The notes under the pieces: generated by a model | Databases searched by the model: none | The model's input: the letters and a program-made list of their open reading frames with translations, nothing else | What the model was told of the DNA's origin: nothing | DNA from: Ruminococcus sp. XPD3002 | Lineage (GTDB): Bacteria > Bacillota > Clostridia > Oscillospirales > Ruminococcaceae | Length of the DNA stretch: 64,000 bases | Assembly (NCBI GenBank): GCA_900119535.1 | Contig: FPJT01000005.1 | Location: 151,095-215,094, forward strand | Direction: 5' to 3' | Shown: one piece after another, positions 43,401-50,139 of the stretch | How the letters are laid out: every line of letters starts with the position of its first letter | Numbering within the stretch: position 1 is the first letter of the stretch | Made by a program: the position numbers and the translations under genes

Positions 43401-46298
43401 AATCTGCTTAATCAGAAAAAGATACAGGTATTCGATTATTTTCCTGATCCGAATGATGCTAAAAAGGTTAAGTCCGTTCTTAACAAAAACAAAACACAAG
43501 TTGCTCAGTCTAAAGCAAAGGCTATTAAGGAAAAGTTCGCAGAATGGATATTTGCTACAGAGCAGCGCAAGGAAAAATACGTTAAACGTTATAACGAAAA
43601 GTTTAACAATCTTGTAGGACGTACATATGACGGTTCACACCTTACGTTTTCAGGCATGGCAAATGACTTTAAGCTTCGTCCTCATCAGCTTGACTGCGTA
43701 GCAAGAACAATTTACGGTGGTAACACTCTCGCTGCACATTGCGTGGGTGCTGGTAAATCTGCGGTAATAGCAGCAAGCGTAATGAAGAAAAAGGAGCTTG
43801 GACTGATACGCAAGGCTTGTGTAGTAGTGCCTAAGCCACTGACAGAACAGACGGAAAGAGAATGGCGTACAGCCTTCCCCGATGCCAAGCTTCTTGTAGT
43901 CGATAATAAGGATTTATCAGACGAAAAGAAAAGAGAACTCTTTACAGCTCGTGTTGCAACAGGCGATTATGATGCTATTATAATGTCACAGGAGCAGTAT
44001 GAAAAGCTTCCAATGTCACCAAAGCATCAGCTTGAATTCCTGAATAAGCAAAAAGCTGAACTGCTTGATCAATTGACACAAAGCAAGCGTGAGAATGGAA
44101 GACGTGATCCTACTGTAAAAGAACTTGAAGCTGCTATAAAGAGAATTGAAGCAAGAATAGACGTTATTGCTAATCCAAAATCAAAGTCCAGAGCCAAAGA
44201 CTCATTGCTTAACTTTGAGTCTCTTGGCTTCGATTATCTTGTGGTTGATGAAGCTCATGCCTATAAGAATGGTTTCGTTTCAACTAAGATGGGTGATGTA
44301 TCAGGCGTTAACACAAGAGAGTCTGGACGTGCTGGAGATATGCAGATGAAGTGTGATTACTTCAACAGCGAACTTGGCAACGGTCACATTCTCTTTGCAA
44401 CTGGAACGCCAGTAAGTAACAGCATGACTGAATTATATGTTATGACACGTTATCTTCGCCCGGACTTACTTGAAGATTGTGGCTGCGCTCGTTTCGATGA
44501 TTGGGCAGCAACTTTCGGAATGATAAAGACACAAAACAAGAAAACAGCAACAGGAGAGTTGAAGTTAAAAACTTGTTTTGCCGGATTCAAGAACAGACCA
44601 GAGCTTATAAAAATGTATAAGGACTTTGCTGATCTTGTAACGATTGAAAAGATAGCTGCACCTGACAAAGACGGTAATGCTCCTACGATAGTAGTGCCAA
44701 AGGTTAAGACAGGCAAACCGCAGATAATTGAAGTTGAAGCTACACCAGAGCAGCGTGAGATTGTCAAAGATTTTGCAAGACGTGGCAGAGCTATTCAGCT
44801 TGGTAACGTCAGACCAGACGAAGATAACCTGTTAAAGATAACAGGTGAAGCTCGATTAGTCGGTTTAGGGAATCAAGCAGTTGCTTCCGTTTATGAAAAG
44901 AATGGTTGGGAACTTCCGATTGGATTTGTGAAAGATGATAAGTCAGGTAAGATTGATGAGTGCATAAGACAGACTGCTCAAAGATATCATGACAGATATG
45001 ATGATAAAGCAGTACAAATTATCTTTTCGGATATTGCAGTTAATAGCGATGACGGAAAATTCTCAGCTTATGAGTATATCAGAGATGAGCTTATAGCCAA
45101 TGGTATCAAGGAAGATGAAATTATTTTTGCTCCGAAATCTGATGCAAAAAACAGAGCAGAAATATTCAGAGACATTAATGATGCTAAGTATCGTGTTGTT
45201 ATTGCAAGCACAGGAACACTCGGAACTGGAGCAAACATTCAGAAAAACTTGTATGCATTACATCATCTTGATATTCCGTGGCGTCCGTCAGATTTTGAGC
45301 AGCGTGAAGGAAGAATTGTACGTCAGGGCAACCTGAATGATGAAGTTGAAATATTAAATTACGTTACAAAAGGTACTCTCGACAGCTACTTATATCAGGG
45401 CGTTACTGATAAGGCAAGAGGAATTGCACAGCTATGGAATGACACTTGTATCAGTAGAACATCTGAGGACATTGACGAAAAAGTACTTACATTCGGAGAG
45501 CTTGAAGCAGCTGCGGAAGGAAATCCTAAACTGAGACAGTTCTCAGAATTAAAGAACAAGATAGACGAATTACAAGTCGTTCGTGCTGAGTATAACAAGG
45601 AAACTACAAGAGTTGAACGTAGAATTAAAGAGCTTCCTGAGACAATAGAAGCTAAGAAGTCATTGATAGCATCTGCGAAAAATGACTTGATAACTGCTAA
45701 GAAAATGCAGACTGATGGTAAGCTCGAAGAACTAAAACTCATCACTCATGATAGTAAAACACTCACAGAACGTAAGCATATCAATAGCTATCTTGCAAAA
45801 CTGATACAGCTCAGAATTGAAAAGCCATATGATGAAATTCCATCATTCAAGGTGGGAGATTTCAAAATAAATGTGGCAATGAGTGCAGACAGAGCGCATC
45901 CTGACTTTGCAATTAAAGGAGAACGAACTGCCGCATACAGAATAGGAGTAGGCATTGGTGAGAACACAGATAACTGTCAGCGACTCATGAATTTCTTTGA
46001 CAAGGGTATCGAAAAAATAATTGAAATTGATACACAGTCAGTAGAGAAAGATGAAACAGATCTCACACAGGCAATAGAGAGAGCTGCTACAAAATTCCCA
46101 AGCGAGAATGAATATCAGGAGACTTTAAAAGCATTTGAAGAACTCGAAATAGAACTTACTACAGGTGGTTATCTTGACAACGGCGAAGAGCTTGCCGGTT
46201 CAGAGGACTTTGGAAATTGTGAAACAGAATCTATAGAAATCAACACAGATTATGACGAAAACGATTTAACACAGGAAGAATATAACAGCACAATATAA
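34479..46298 (+). CDS. Giant polyvalent protein: N6-adenine methylase plus SNF2-type helicase
   Basis: A 3939-aa protein of the large methylase-helicase class found in Tn1549-like elements. The N-terminal about 220 residues resemble the polyvalent/ArdC-like start (NFLKYFGRVFKHPVSVALEF). Residues about 240-440 are Ser/Gly/Arg/Glu-rich and disordered, and overprint a TnpV-like gene. A YodL-like unit lies at about 855 (FNISHPADFNGHSLSVSDII). A long middle region contains several repeated polyvalent-associated units and two VDTNIN-type repeats (930, 1729). The methylase has SAM motif RILEPSCGTGNFI (about 2368) and AVIGNVPFGDYK (about 2450) in place of NPPY. The helicase has HCVGAGKSAVIAA (about 3086), VVDEAHAYKNG (about 3254) and FEQREGRIVRQGN (about 3607). 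A coiled coil ends the protein. It may modify and unwind incoming DNA, protecting it from restriction. Confidence 0.9.
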   Translation: MANSIPVGHYSQLGKQTIKRMVNDDVEYMNFLKYFGRVFKHPVSVALEFYVNRPEAQFIASGNQWKRAGYQVNPASIGIQFLDQKGNEVTLYDFEDVIGDYPPKRWTITNRNVDAVRNELGLPNDAPLFSSLDESAASAIDDLSLIQDLELTDLSSEDKLKFRNSYHNMIQTMIAGRLEINGARYNVQPDRTALEFCKNDEQMLMLLTSAASSARKALTSVEYAFDTLRTENALRKEEQNYDLRTVESSQRRAENGSSRSGISSDTERTAGERTDRVSSGEEGRTAGVDNSSESRRSGENILDSGNNNENDNIRGNDDRAAVSSEPIGRTVYPNDTERTFDERTTGGTVRQNVDGEHGEELSSKGGTDDVQSQLSDGSSVSGQESIGVLRTAEREMGQGQSSSDNGIRSNSAVVKDEEVRDRSLSNDGSSSRSGDNSVNDEIINKWTDIDVIIDNDNGTVDWVYYNPDSSEGGQLVVSHISQDSLIEASRFENAFDFIQSISTQELIDISAVDFADTANYYYDLSENNNTLRVFKSENPEKIAQFLIDYAKKLDNLTNNSYFSYRTALKNTRFTRLNENQTFNYSYSKFIDTPENSIWGDVQSSFRINNGIFEVSTASHGGIMIKSEIARILFSKEAQAVAQKENGWYYFEEDCDYAVAKRELLDKGLFENIDYYFSRQYNKKTDEFFSLYSNSLNESIQRWHSKYWDSREAALFNALSPEEQAEEIGQLSFADNVTDEADEAETAEIRNHAIETTMNDIRKRIEHIEAANGDPNELATQVNMLNFLQTAAEQGVEITSENFKSFVAENGVATSSDVSENYFEIYQLKNDENLHYHRFTSYEQLTKEGNVVDAENYNLVYTAELTGGTTLEDIYTRFNISHPADFNGHSLSVSDIIVVHDSSDVAAYYVDDVGYKRVPEFLKPEHEQSIVDTNINDEAVIETVSNDNEQAIHDGFATVYGNHNYTEKQKLFLERLEKFAVRENVTENIIDTAFEKNSAFHNTYGNREYVSRNIFGRRLGSTERELISAIQTNIAKTSEKEPVTLDEVIAKFYGSDSSEVKSADGTWSINYTDGVEFAEVYHNGNVACAVLLEDDVFSVKPYEELSAVPAMVARAMKAVLPDTEVQLLQFERTFENDLEKAQYLINSFCESEYGSEADFSDMHNIGIAYTTLTDAELPVQVSADLIDHRITYEFDGEIYSTEQYSGIRDMVENGLTGLDFNELVSVPDDVIERHEQSDVPETERYSTIYMTLSRCQQDCNYAINRADEINSFTALNKYMYGGDAASCIRIMREFYDKLPDNEKPEWLSAADIDSYEKQLNNIITKLNAEEIKTAPQVLISAEINGEFNYYNLSGNSLDDIMRVAKTIDPLVRYSDLGNRISGEEYAEIQQSADFSFSVKLDFDNDAATIYRVNGGHGGISEADRTDDNISFENIKISEYRLPYTGLGAENITINAEDAISMWDNGFKVYYNNEAVPKRNELPEETDVTEVFSDDKVFTAAFGDVKQQNMIDTIASNIHDLDAVMDEDRYIDIRGFIDTDEDNAFEWNDNLNVYQNVEKALVQHNYNFIDEYLTAVHDDHDSIRADIAQDTLVEYNNYAPPFKEYNTVIDLPEYSLSIDLKELDDLYLRDEYSVYKGGMDSNGHERKDNYSAQSATLTVRLNAYGYAEVEEYNSYSEFSPTTNSDFDLSNEEDVQELRDKVAKFIGNSENLEVYSHKYEETKSYQVKEGAVDTNSNDIEQLTDELNAQTLSDVEVGDILLTREPETGEAMYFRIDSMNDNFMVSMTRVADAAGNDYTEIGLATKGIIDGHWKETLLDENTDFPIVRYTKNYQEELRNINVDNTAIDIPEYGIIVDLKDINSFVVEDTHYIKDNNVLNRMLSIELTADDTAESVIITEGSDDKPTMSFDLSDKADKKAIKDLVTDFISKSNELNIYSLSNDEDLSVKETFDITAVQKDVAAVINDVPQIDERPHKRASRAEMLYREFTEAFPDIADGNHTHERYGDYDEYGENDAFEPLSVEALGGNTYAFMTWYIQNGDLMRDPDFVFTLDHENKELHVLEYQMDGVPSIGTVYQTVELEDGSIDKKLQAALEENFRLNLRNAISAGRELSSYTDSNGDVHELQDRTERVIEPEQPEIQDESAYYREILNAFSEEHGLGELNIKPNDSGFHITEKFKDGISVPIWYISKANSSIPLTVDEVAKELRSFEEAAEKNNIQVSEYGYREQRVKDHGGISELPPIQDNLPEIKYADNPISKIRDNITAIKEMQRLEECEAKGEYPYDESRNSYYSEEACTERLRRYSGWGGVSQLFDERYPAMKSLRNELKNLLSEEEYAAARSSTLNSHYTPQTIIDEMYKTIRNMGLPKNSRILEPSCGTGNFISRMPHDMGNGGIVGVEIDPITAKIAKHLNVPKRNPNDDNKSEKVLSETRDIKILNCGFERSPLENNSFDAVIGNVPFGDYKLSDPDYTNDLLIHDAFFRKALDKVAPGGIVAFITSSGTLDKKNPKIREHLSIKADLIGAVRLPNNAFADADTKVTSDIIFLQKRKTPLNVYDPKPDWCYTAPVEVEMIGKKYEGEKRTAYINSYFAKNPQMVLGTIKQTTHFDMLTCEPNEEITLQEQLETAFRQLNAKIKIEKRERSNLEKRGYIEPWGKNFTYQIKDDKVYYNLGNAMEEVEGSDKKIAKLKSLCELRDITRELLNKQQSYARDEELIPLRNKLNAKYDSFVKDNGELSSKSVKKLFSLDADYPILDALENIDPDTKQITKADIFTRRTVSPVAEITEVASSEEAMQISLDKKGRVDIYYMATLLQNKYENAEITDVMKYITDELLDKGMIFRDPEKIATGKPYAEIVDRAEYLCGNVRRKLVMAETFANQDSSFSSNVDALKEVIPEEIGAAEISADLGCTWIDTSDYEAFMRELSGRTEYDSRNFGLRFSEITGKFSIENSKTRNLSALNPNEISTYGTEDMNMYHILENLLNQKKIQVFDYFPDPNDAKKVKSVLNKNKTQVAQSKAKAIKEKFAEWIFATEQRKEKYVKRYNEKFNNLVGRTYDGSHLTFSGMANDFKLRPHQLDCVARTIYGGNTLAAHCVGAGKSAVIAASVMKKKELGLIRKACVVVPKPLTEQTEREWRTAFPDAKLLVVDNKDLSDEKKRELFTARVATGDYDAIIMSQEQYEKLPMSPKHQLEFLNKQKAELLDQLTQSKRENGRRDPTVKELEAAIKRIEARIDVIANPKSKSRAKDSLLNFESLGFDYLVVDEAHAYKNGFVSTKMGDVSGVNTRESGRAGDMQMKCDYFNSELGNGHILFATGTPVSNSMTELYVMTRYLRPDLLEDCGCARFDDWAATFGMIKTQNKKTATGELKLKTCFAGFKNRPELIKMYKDFADLVTIEKIAAPDKDGNAPTIVVPKVKTGKPQIIEVEATPEQREIVKDFARRGRAIQLGNVRPDEDNLLKITGEARLVGLGNQAVASVYEKNGWELPIGFVKDDKSGKIDECIRQTAQRYHDRYDDKAVQIIFSDIAVNSDDGKFSAYEYIRDELIANGIKEDEIIFAPKSDAKNRAEIFRDINDAKYRVVIASTGTLGTGANIQKNLYALHHLDIPWRPSDFEQREGRIVRQGNLNDEVEILNYVTKGTLDSYLYQGVTDKARGIAQLWNDTCISRTSEDIDEKVLTFGELEAAAEGNPKLRQFSELKNKIDELQVVRAEYNKETTRVERRIKELPETIEAKKSLIASAKNDLITAKKMQTDGKLEELKLITHDSKTLTERKHINSYLAKLIQLRIEKPYDEIPSFKVGDFKINVAMSADRAHPDFAIKGERTAAYRIGVGIGENTDNCQRLMNFFDKGIEKIIEIDTQSVEKDETDLTQAIERAATKFPSENEYQETLKAFEELEIELTTGGYLDNGEELAGSEDFGNCETESIEINTDYDENDLTQEEYNSTI
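35200..35793 (+). CDS. tnpV: TnpV-like protein overprinted inside the giant gene
   Basis: A 197-aa frame lies entirely within the giant gene, shifted +1. Its ATG follows GAAAGGAAG at about 9 nt. The sequence is that of a normal globular protein: MTYEQWKALSEEQKMEVPEV at the start, then the TnpV-family core YLLNPLDGLYIPMI..., KEQPVGLYGRMWMENMEKNY, VDKRASEYYEQLSEKW and the C-terminal YEIDHLVMTEVVLVPV. In the giant's own frame the same bases give only low-complexity, disordered sequence. TnpV-like proteins are small helical accessory proteins of Firmicutes mobile elements with unknown function. Family assignment is by remembered pattern; the coding quality of the frame is directly visible. Confidence 0.75.
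   Translation: MTYEQWKALSEEQKMEVPEVEYPQIPKEQLENGLTESHLEKKDGQLGWTIVQKVGDQEKIFWIAETITKTITSGEMTIEQPYLLNPLDGLYIPMIQNEPSMKEQPVGLYGRMWMENMEKNYPAKVELMMFNHNYLTVARSVDKRASEYYEQLSEKWDRDNPRPTTGYEAIQQWSRMKKYEIDHLVMTEVVLVPVTTP
37266..37284 (+). repeat. ICE palindrome copy 11 (coding)
   Basis: GTTGATACAAATATCAACG in the giant gene, in frame as VDTNIN (residues 930-935), just after the YodL-like unit, that is, between domains. Confidence 0.85.
39663..39681 (+). repeat. ICE palindrome copy 12 (coding)
   Basis: GTTGATACAAATAGCAACG in the giant gene, in frame as VDTNSN (residues 1729-1734); one mismatch in the right arm. Confidence 0.8.
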
Positions 46299-46308
46299 GA
46301 ACGAAAAA

Positions 46309-46342
46309 TATCAAGTACCATGATTTTTCATGGTACTTGATA
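46309..46342 (+). promoter_or_regulatory. Perfect 15-bp hairpin after the giant gene
   Basis: TATCAAGTACCATGA (46309-46323) and TCATGGTACTTGATA (46328-46342) pair perfectly around TTTT. It begins 11 nt after the giant's stop codon and ends 25 nt before the Toprim gene start. There is no T-run, so it is more likely an mRNA-stabilising or processing hairpin than a strong terminator. Confidence 0.6.
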
Positions 46343-46367
46343 CAATAGTATTAACAGGAGGTCAAGA

Positions 46368-47453
46368 ATGAAGGAACAGGAATTCGATGAATTAATTGAA
46401 CAAGCTCGACATGCTGATCTTGTAGATTATTTTAGAACCAGCGGGTACACTTTAAAGAAAATCAGCGGAGAAATATACATAAACGAAATAAAAGGTCTTT
46501 CAATAAAGCCTGAGACTAACAGTTGGTTCTCACACTATCATCAGGTGGGACGAGTAAATAATTCTGTTGATTGTCTCACTCTTATACTTGACAAATCCTT
46601 CAAGGATGCCGTCTATGAACTTACAGGACAAGATATATCACGAACACGTCCCGGTACAATTGCTCAGAAGAAAAGTACAGTTCTTGTTCGTCAGTCTGAT
46701 AAGCCACAGGAAAAAATCAAAGAAACAAAAGAAATGATAATGCCTGATCACGCACCAACTCAGCGTAGGGTATTCGGATATCTCCACACTGGCAGAAATA
46801 TCCCGAATGAGATTATCCGTGAGTTTATCGATGAAAAAATATTATATCAGGCTGAACAAGATATCAAGGGATCACTTCAAGATAAAGAACAGATTTTCAA
46901 AAGGACAAATGCTGTTTTCGTTCACAAAGATAAAGACGGAAAAGAAGTTGGCGGAGAGATTCAGGGACTCGACATAAACAAAAGGTTCAAAGGCACAGTT
47001 GGAGGAACAGGAGAATCATTTTTCAAGTTTGTGCCTGTAAAAGATGTAAGACCTGTGAGAGCCTTTATATTTGAAAGTGCAATAGATCTCATGAGTTTTT
47101 ACAGCATGTGCAATGATAAGTCTAAGCTAAAAGGAACAATGTTTGTTTCAATGGCTGGTCTGAAAAATTTTGTAGTAGATCAGCTCAGAGAACAGGGACT
47201 TAATGTGATTTCTGCGGTGGACAATGATGATGCCGGAAGAAAATTTGAAAAGAACAACGAGCTTACTCGTTCGAGTTTTGTTGTTGAGAAGCTTGACATT
47301 CATAACTTTAAAGACTGGAATGAACGTCTTGAATATCAGAGTAAGCATCCTGATTTTCTGACAGAGGAACAGAGAGTCATCAGTGATTTTCGTCAAAAAA
47401 TATCAGATGAACATAAGCAAGAGCATACTCAGGAAATGACAAGGAGTAGATAA
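46368..47453 (+). CDS. Toprim-domain protein (DUF3991-like), primase-related
   Basis: A 361-aa protein. The N-terminal part (YFRTSGYTLKKISGEIYINE ... WFSHYHQVGRVNNSVDCLTL) resembles the CHC2-like fold of ICE primase-related proteins without zinc ligands. The C-terminal Toprim domain contains RAFIFESAIDLMSFYSMCND (acidic motif) and LNVISAVDNDDAGRKFEKNN (the DxD motif). Such proteins accompany the relaxase and giant helicase in Tn1549-type ICEs and probably act in priming or DNA processing. The ATG at 46368 follows AGGAGG. The stop codon overlaps the next ATG by one base. Confidence 0.85.
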   Translation: MKEQEFDELIEQARHADLVDYFRTSGYTLKKISGEIYINEIKGLSIKPETNSWFSHYHQVGRVNNSVDCLTLILDKSFKDAVYELTGQDISRTRPGTIAQKKSTVLVRQSDKPQEKIKETKEMIMPDHAPTQRRVFGYLHTGRNIPNEIIREFIDEKILYQAEQDIKGSLQDKEQIFKRTNAVFVHKDKDGKEVGGEIQGLDINKRFKGTVGGTGESFFKFVPVKDVRPVRAFIFESAIDLMSFYSMCNDKSKLKGTMFVSMAGLKNFVVDQLREQGLNVISAVDNDDAGRKFEKNNELTRSSFVVEKLDIHNFKDWNERLEYQSKHPDFLTEEQRVISDFRQKISDEHKQEHTQEMTRSR

Positions 47454-47794
47454 TGGCAGAAAAAAAGGAAAACAAAAAGTCTGCTGCGGTTGAAATGTAT
47501 TTCAGCCGCAACCAGACCAATGGATTGATGTATGTTTTGGATTGCTTTGTAAAAGCAGACAAAACAAATAAGTATGGAAAGTACGCAGAAGCATTAAAAA
47601 AAGCAATAACAAATTACAGTCGAATATTTGTTAGTGACGGCGAGGAAATGATAGCTTTTCATCTTTTCAACAAAGAAGCAGCTACTATAATAAAACTGTT
47701 TTCAATTTATATTGCTGCTGTTCAGGAAATGCCTGAGCAGTATTTTGATAAGATTATTGAAACTATAATGAACAGGAGTGATGAGAATGAGTAA
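47453..47794 (+). CDS. Hypothetical protein upstream of oriT, possible relaxosome accessory
   Basis: A 113-aa helical protein with a basic start (MAEKKENKKSAAVEMYFSRN) and a hydrophobic C-terminal helix (AATIIKLFSIYIAAVQEM). It starts on the last base of the Toprim gene (TAATGG), so translation is coupled. No family is recognised. Its position just before the inverted repeats of the candidate oriT suggests a role in DNA processing, but this is inference only. Confidence 0.6.
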   Translation: MAEKKENKKSAAVEMYFSRNQTNGLMYVLDCFVKADKTNKYGKYAEALKKAITNYSRIFVSDGEEMIAFHLFNKEAATIIKLFSIYIAAVQEMPEQYFDKIIETIMNRSDENE

Positions 47795-47805
47795 TAAAAA
47801 AGGGG

Positions 47806-47819
47806 TTGGGAATTCCCAA
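47806..47819. repeat. Perfect 14-bp palindrome upstream of oriT
   Basis: TTGGGAATTCCCAA is a perfect palindrome about 100 bp before the inverted repeats of the candidate oriT. It could be an accessory-protein binding site. Confidence 0.4.
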
Positions 47820-47910
47820 AAGAAGCGGAGCTAACAGAACAAGTTTCAATATTTTTAGGAGAAAAATATGTCAGTTTTCAACCTGACACGAAACGCAGTT
47901 ATGCAAGGTT

Positions 47911-48026
47911 AAGGAAGGATTCCTTACGCAAAAGTGGCGAAATTCGCCACGCTCTGTTTTGTTGTACCTTTTAGGTTATGACAAAACAGATATTGCGTGA
48001 CAGTATCCTTTCTGACAAAAGGATAC
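47911..48026 (+). other. oriT: Candidate origin of transfer (oriT)
   Basis: Four inverted repeats are stacked in 116 bp directly upstream of the relaxase: AAGGAA/TTCCTT (47911-47925); GTGGCGAA/TTCGCCAC with a 1-nt centre (47934-47950); TCTGTTTTGT/ACAAAACAGA with an 18-nt loop containing ACCTTTTAGGT (47953-47990); and GTATCCTTT/AAAGGATAC (48003-48026). MobV relaxases nick next to such hairpins, usually just upstream of their own gene. The exact nick site cannot be read from sequence alone. Confidence 0.65.
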
Positions 48027-48067
48027 ATTTTAGTAGCTATTTTGAAAAAAAGAAGGGAATTGTATAT

Positions 48068-49933
48068 ATGGACAGTTTCAGCATAAGTTTCACTCTTGGT
48101 AAGGGAAACGCTCCTCATGGTGGAAATATACGTCATAATAATAGAGACTATTTCGCGGGTAATGTACAAAAATATAATACATCTTTGAATGTAGAATATA
48201 GGAGGCAAGATATCGAGGATGCGTTTCATGAATTATTCGACGGAGCGTTAAAAGAATATAACGATAAACAAACAAGAAAAGATCGTATCATTGATGATTA
48301 TTATGAACATATGCGTAATAGCAAAAGAGAATCTCCGTTCTATGAAGCAATTATTCAGTTCGGTAACGTAGAAGACACTCCATGTGGAAGTGACCGTGGT
48401 GAAATAGCAAAGCAGATGTTAGACGAATATATGAATGATTTTCAGAAAAGAAATCCAAATCTTTTTGTTTTCAATGCAGTTTTGCATATGGATGAAGCAA
48501 GTCCGCATATTCATATTGACTTCATCCCATACTACACACAGGGAAGAAATAATGGCTTGCAAAAAGGTGTTTCTATGAAAGCTGCCTTGATTGAACAAGG
48601 GTTTATTCCTAAAGGAACCAAAAACAATCAATTAGTTTTATGGGAAGCTTCTGAAAGAAAGGCTATGGAAAAAATCCTACATAATCACAACTATGTTCGT
48701 GCTGAGAAGCAAGATTTTCATAGACACATGACTGTAGAGGAATACAAATATAAAATGGCAGAAGCTCCGATGTGTGAAGCTCTGAGGAAGCAGCATTTCA
48801 TCTCACCTGAATCGATTACAGAAGAAAATATCCGTAAATTGAAAATGGCTGCGGAGAATTCAGAAGAAAGGATTGCTAAACTGGAAAAAGAAAAATCATC
48901 TCCGCACAAGTCATTTTTCTACTCTGATCCTGATAAGCAAGCATTTATTCAGTCCAGAATGGATGCTGCAAATATACCTTACGTTGAAACAGAAAATGGT
49001 TTCGATGCTCAGGAATGTTATGTCGAAAAGATCAGACAATGGGAAAAGGAATTCAGATCTTCATCGATATCTTTCCGTGATAAACTAATGAATGACATTG
49101 ATAGATTGCTTATGCAATGCACTGACGTGAAAGATCTGTACCAAAAATTTCAAGCAGATGGATATACGATAAAGTTCGGAAAGTATATCTCGGTCCGACC
49201 TCCAAAGGCTGAAAGGTTTATACGTTTGAAGTCTCTCGGCGAGGAATATAATGAACGTGCTTTACAGAACAGAATTCAAAACAGCATTAAGTTCGAAAGA
49301 GAGCTTAATGAAAAAATTAATTCAGCAAAAGCTAATAATCATCCTACATACAAAACACTAAGTACGATGCATTTCTATACAGTTACTTTTAAGAAGGGAC
49401 TTCTCCCCTGTCACAAAAAATATAAGCAGCAGCCTTTCTCATGGACTAACGATGCTGAACTGGATAAGCTTCTTTTACTTAACAAAAAGATCAACGAAGG
49501 CGCTACTATCCAATCTATGAAGGAAGATTTCGCAAAATCTGAAGCTCAATTGAAAGAAAAAAATGAAGCTGTTAATGAAGCACGAAATAAGGTTCAGAGA
49601 CTTTCCAAAGGGCAGGAAGCGTTTGAAGTCTTATTCGCCGGGAAGGAATCCGATATAATTACTAAGGAACAAGCTGAACTGTATCATAAACGTTATCCGA
49701 ATATCAATGCAACTAATTATTATAAAGCAATAGAGCTTGCCGATGAAGCGAAGCATGAATACGATGAAATAAAAAATGAAGTTAAATCTCTTGAAAAAGA
49801 AATACGTGAACTTAGTGGCGCTATCTCTATTGCCGAACAAGTTCGTGCCGGCACTTACGTTCAGGAGCTTGTCAGCAAAGAAAACATCCACAGAAACGCA
49901 GACAATCTTCCTAACGGAGTATTCCAATTATAA
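48068..49933 (+). CDS. mobV: MobV-family relaxase (Pre/Mob-like)
   Basis: A 621-aa relaxase that would nick oriT and pilot the transferred strand. The N-terminal domain ends with the metal-binding triad AVLHMDEASPHIHIDFIPYY (about residues 135-154), the HxDE..PHxH motif of MobV/Pre proteins, followed by KGVSMKAALIEQGF. The second half is helical with coiled-coil stretches (KNEAVNEARNKVQRLSKGQE). I chose the ATG at 48068 after AAGAAGGGAA; the frame open from 47978 runs through the oriT hairpins and is rejected. MobV is less usual with Tn1549-like transfer genes, which mostly use MobP-type relaxases. Confidence 0.9.
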   Translation: MDSFSISFTLGKGNAPHGGNIRHNNRDYFAGNVQKYNTSLNVEYRRQDIEDAFHELFDGALKEYNDKQTRKDRIIDDYYEHMRNSKRESPFYEAIIQFGNVEDTPCGSDRGEIAKQMLDEYMNDFQKRNPNLFVFNAVLHMDEASPHIHIDFIPYYTQGRNNGLQKGVSMKAALIEQGFIPKGTKNNQLVLWEASERKAMEKILHNHNYVRAEKQDFHRHMTVEEYKYKMAEAPMCEALRKQHFISPESITEENIRKLKMAAENSEERIAKLEKEKSSPHKSFFYSDPDKQAFIQSRMDAANIPYVETENGFDAQECYVEKIRQWEKEFRSSSISFRDKLMNDIDRLLMQCTDVKDLYQKFQADGYTIKFGKYISVRPPKAERFIRLKSLGEEYNERALQNRIQNSIKFERELNEKINSAKANNHPTYKTLSTMHFYTVTFKKGLLPCHKKYKQQPFSWTNDAELDKLLLLNKKINEGATIQSMKEDFAKSEAQLKEKNEAVNEARNKVQRLSKGQEAFEVLFAGKESDIITKEQAELYHKRYPNINATNYYKAIELADEAKHEYDEIKNEVKSLEKEIRELSGAISIAEQVRAGTYVQELVSKENIHRNADNLPNGVFQL

Positions 49934-50030
49934 TTGATTCTCAAAAAAAGGTTCTCATTACGAAAGCGTGCGCTCATATAGAAGTTTCCAAAACTATAAG
50001 CAAAGACCTTTACAGCAGGCTATAACAGCC

Positions 50031-50072
50031 AAAGGACAGATACTTCCATTTGAGAGGTATCTGTCCTTTTTG
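50031..50072. terminator. Bidirectional terminator at the ICE right flank
   Basis: AAAGGACAGATAC (50031-50043) pairs perfectly with GTATCTGTCCTTT (50057-50069), followed by further Ts and preceded by A-rich sequence on the other side. It separates the plus-strand relaxase from the minus-strand toxin locus. Confidence 0.7.
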
Positions 50073-50081
50073 TTATTTATC

Positions 50082-50139
50082 AGTGCCAAGTCACCATAAA
50101 GGGGACTTGGTTTTATAATAGTAAATGAAGTTTCACCAT
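50082..50139. repeat. 58-bp direct repeat, left copy
   Basis: Runs from AGTGCCAAGTCACC to AAGTTTCACCAT and matches 57114-57171 at 57 of 58 positions. It contains a hairpin based on CCAAGTC and GACTTGG. It replaces the normal 3' end of the immunity pseudogene. Confidence 0.9.

Larger units (their letters stand above)
10439..50030 (+). mobile_element. Integrative conjugative element (element 2), approximate limits
   Basis: A 40-kb AT-rich plus-strand block carries every module expected of an ICE: tyrosine integrase at the left end, ParA/ParB, SSB, a complete PcfB-VirD4-pilin-TrbL-PrgI-VirB4 transfer set, Rep-like and Toprim proteins, a methylase/helicase giant, a candidate oriT and a MobV relaxase at the right end. 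The 12 copies of the GTTGATAC...ATCAACG palindrome are confined to it. Strand, codon use and gene type change on both sides. No direct repeat marking attL/attR was found by eye, so the limits are estimates. Confidence 0.75.

Noticed and set aside
47978-48067. N-terminal extension of the relaxase from the ATG at 47978
   Set aside because: It would code through two oriT hairpins, while the ATG at 48068 has a proper ribosome binding site and starts the conserved domain.
10200-50100. Direct repeats that would define attL and attR of the ICE
   Set aside because: I compared the left flank (10200-10530) with the right flank (49930-50100) by eye and found no convincing shared core. GCTCATA occurs on both sides but on opposite strands.
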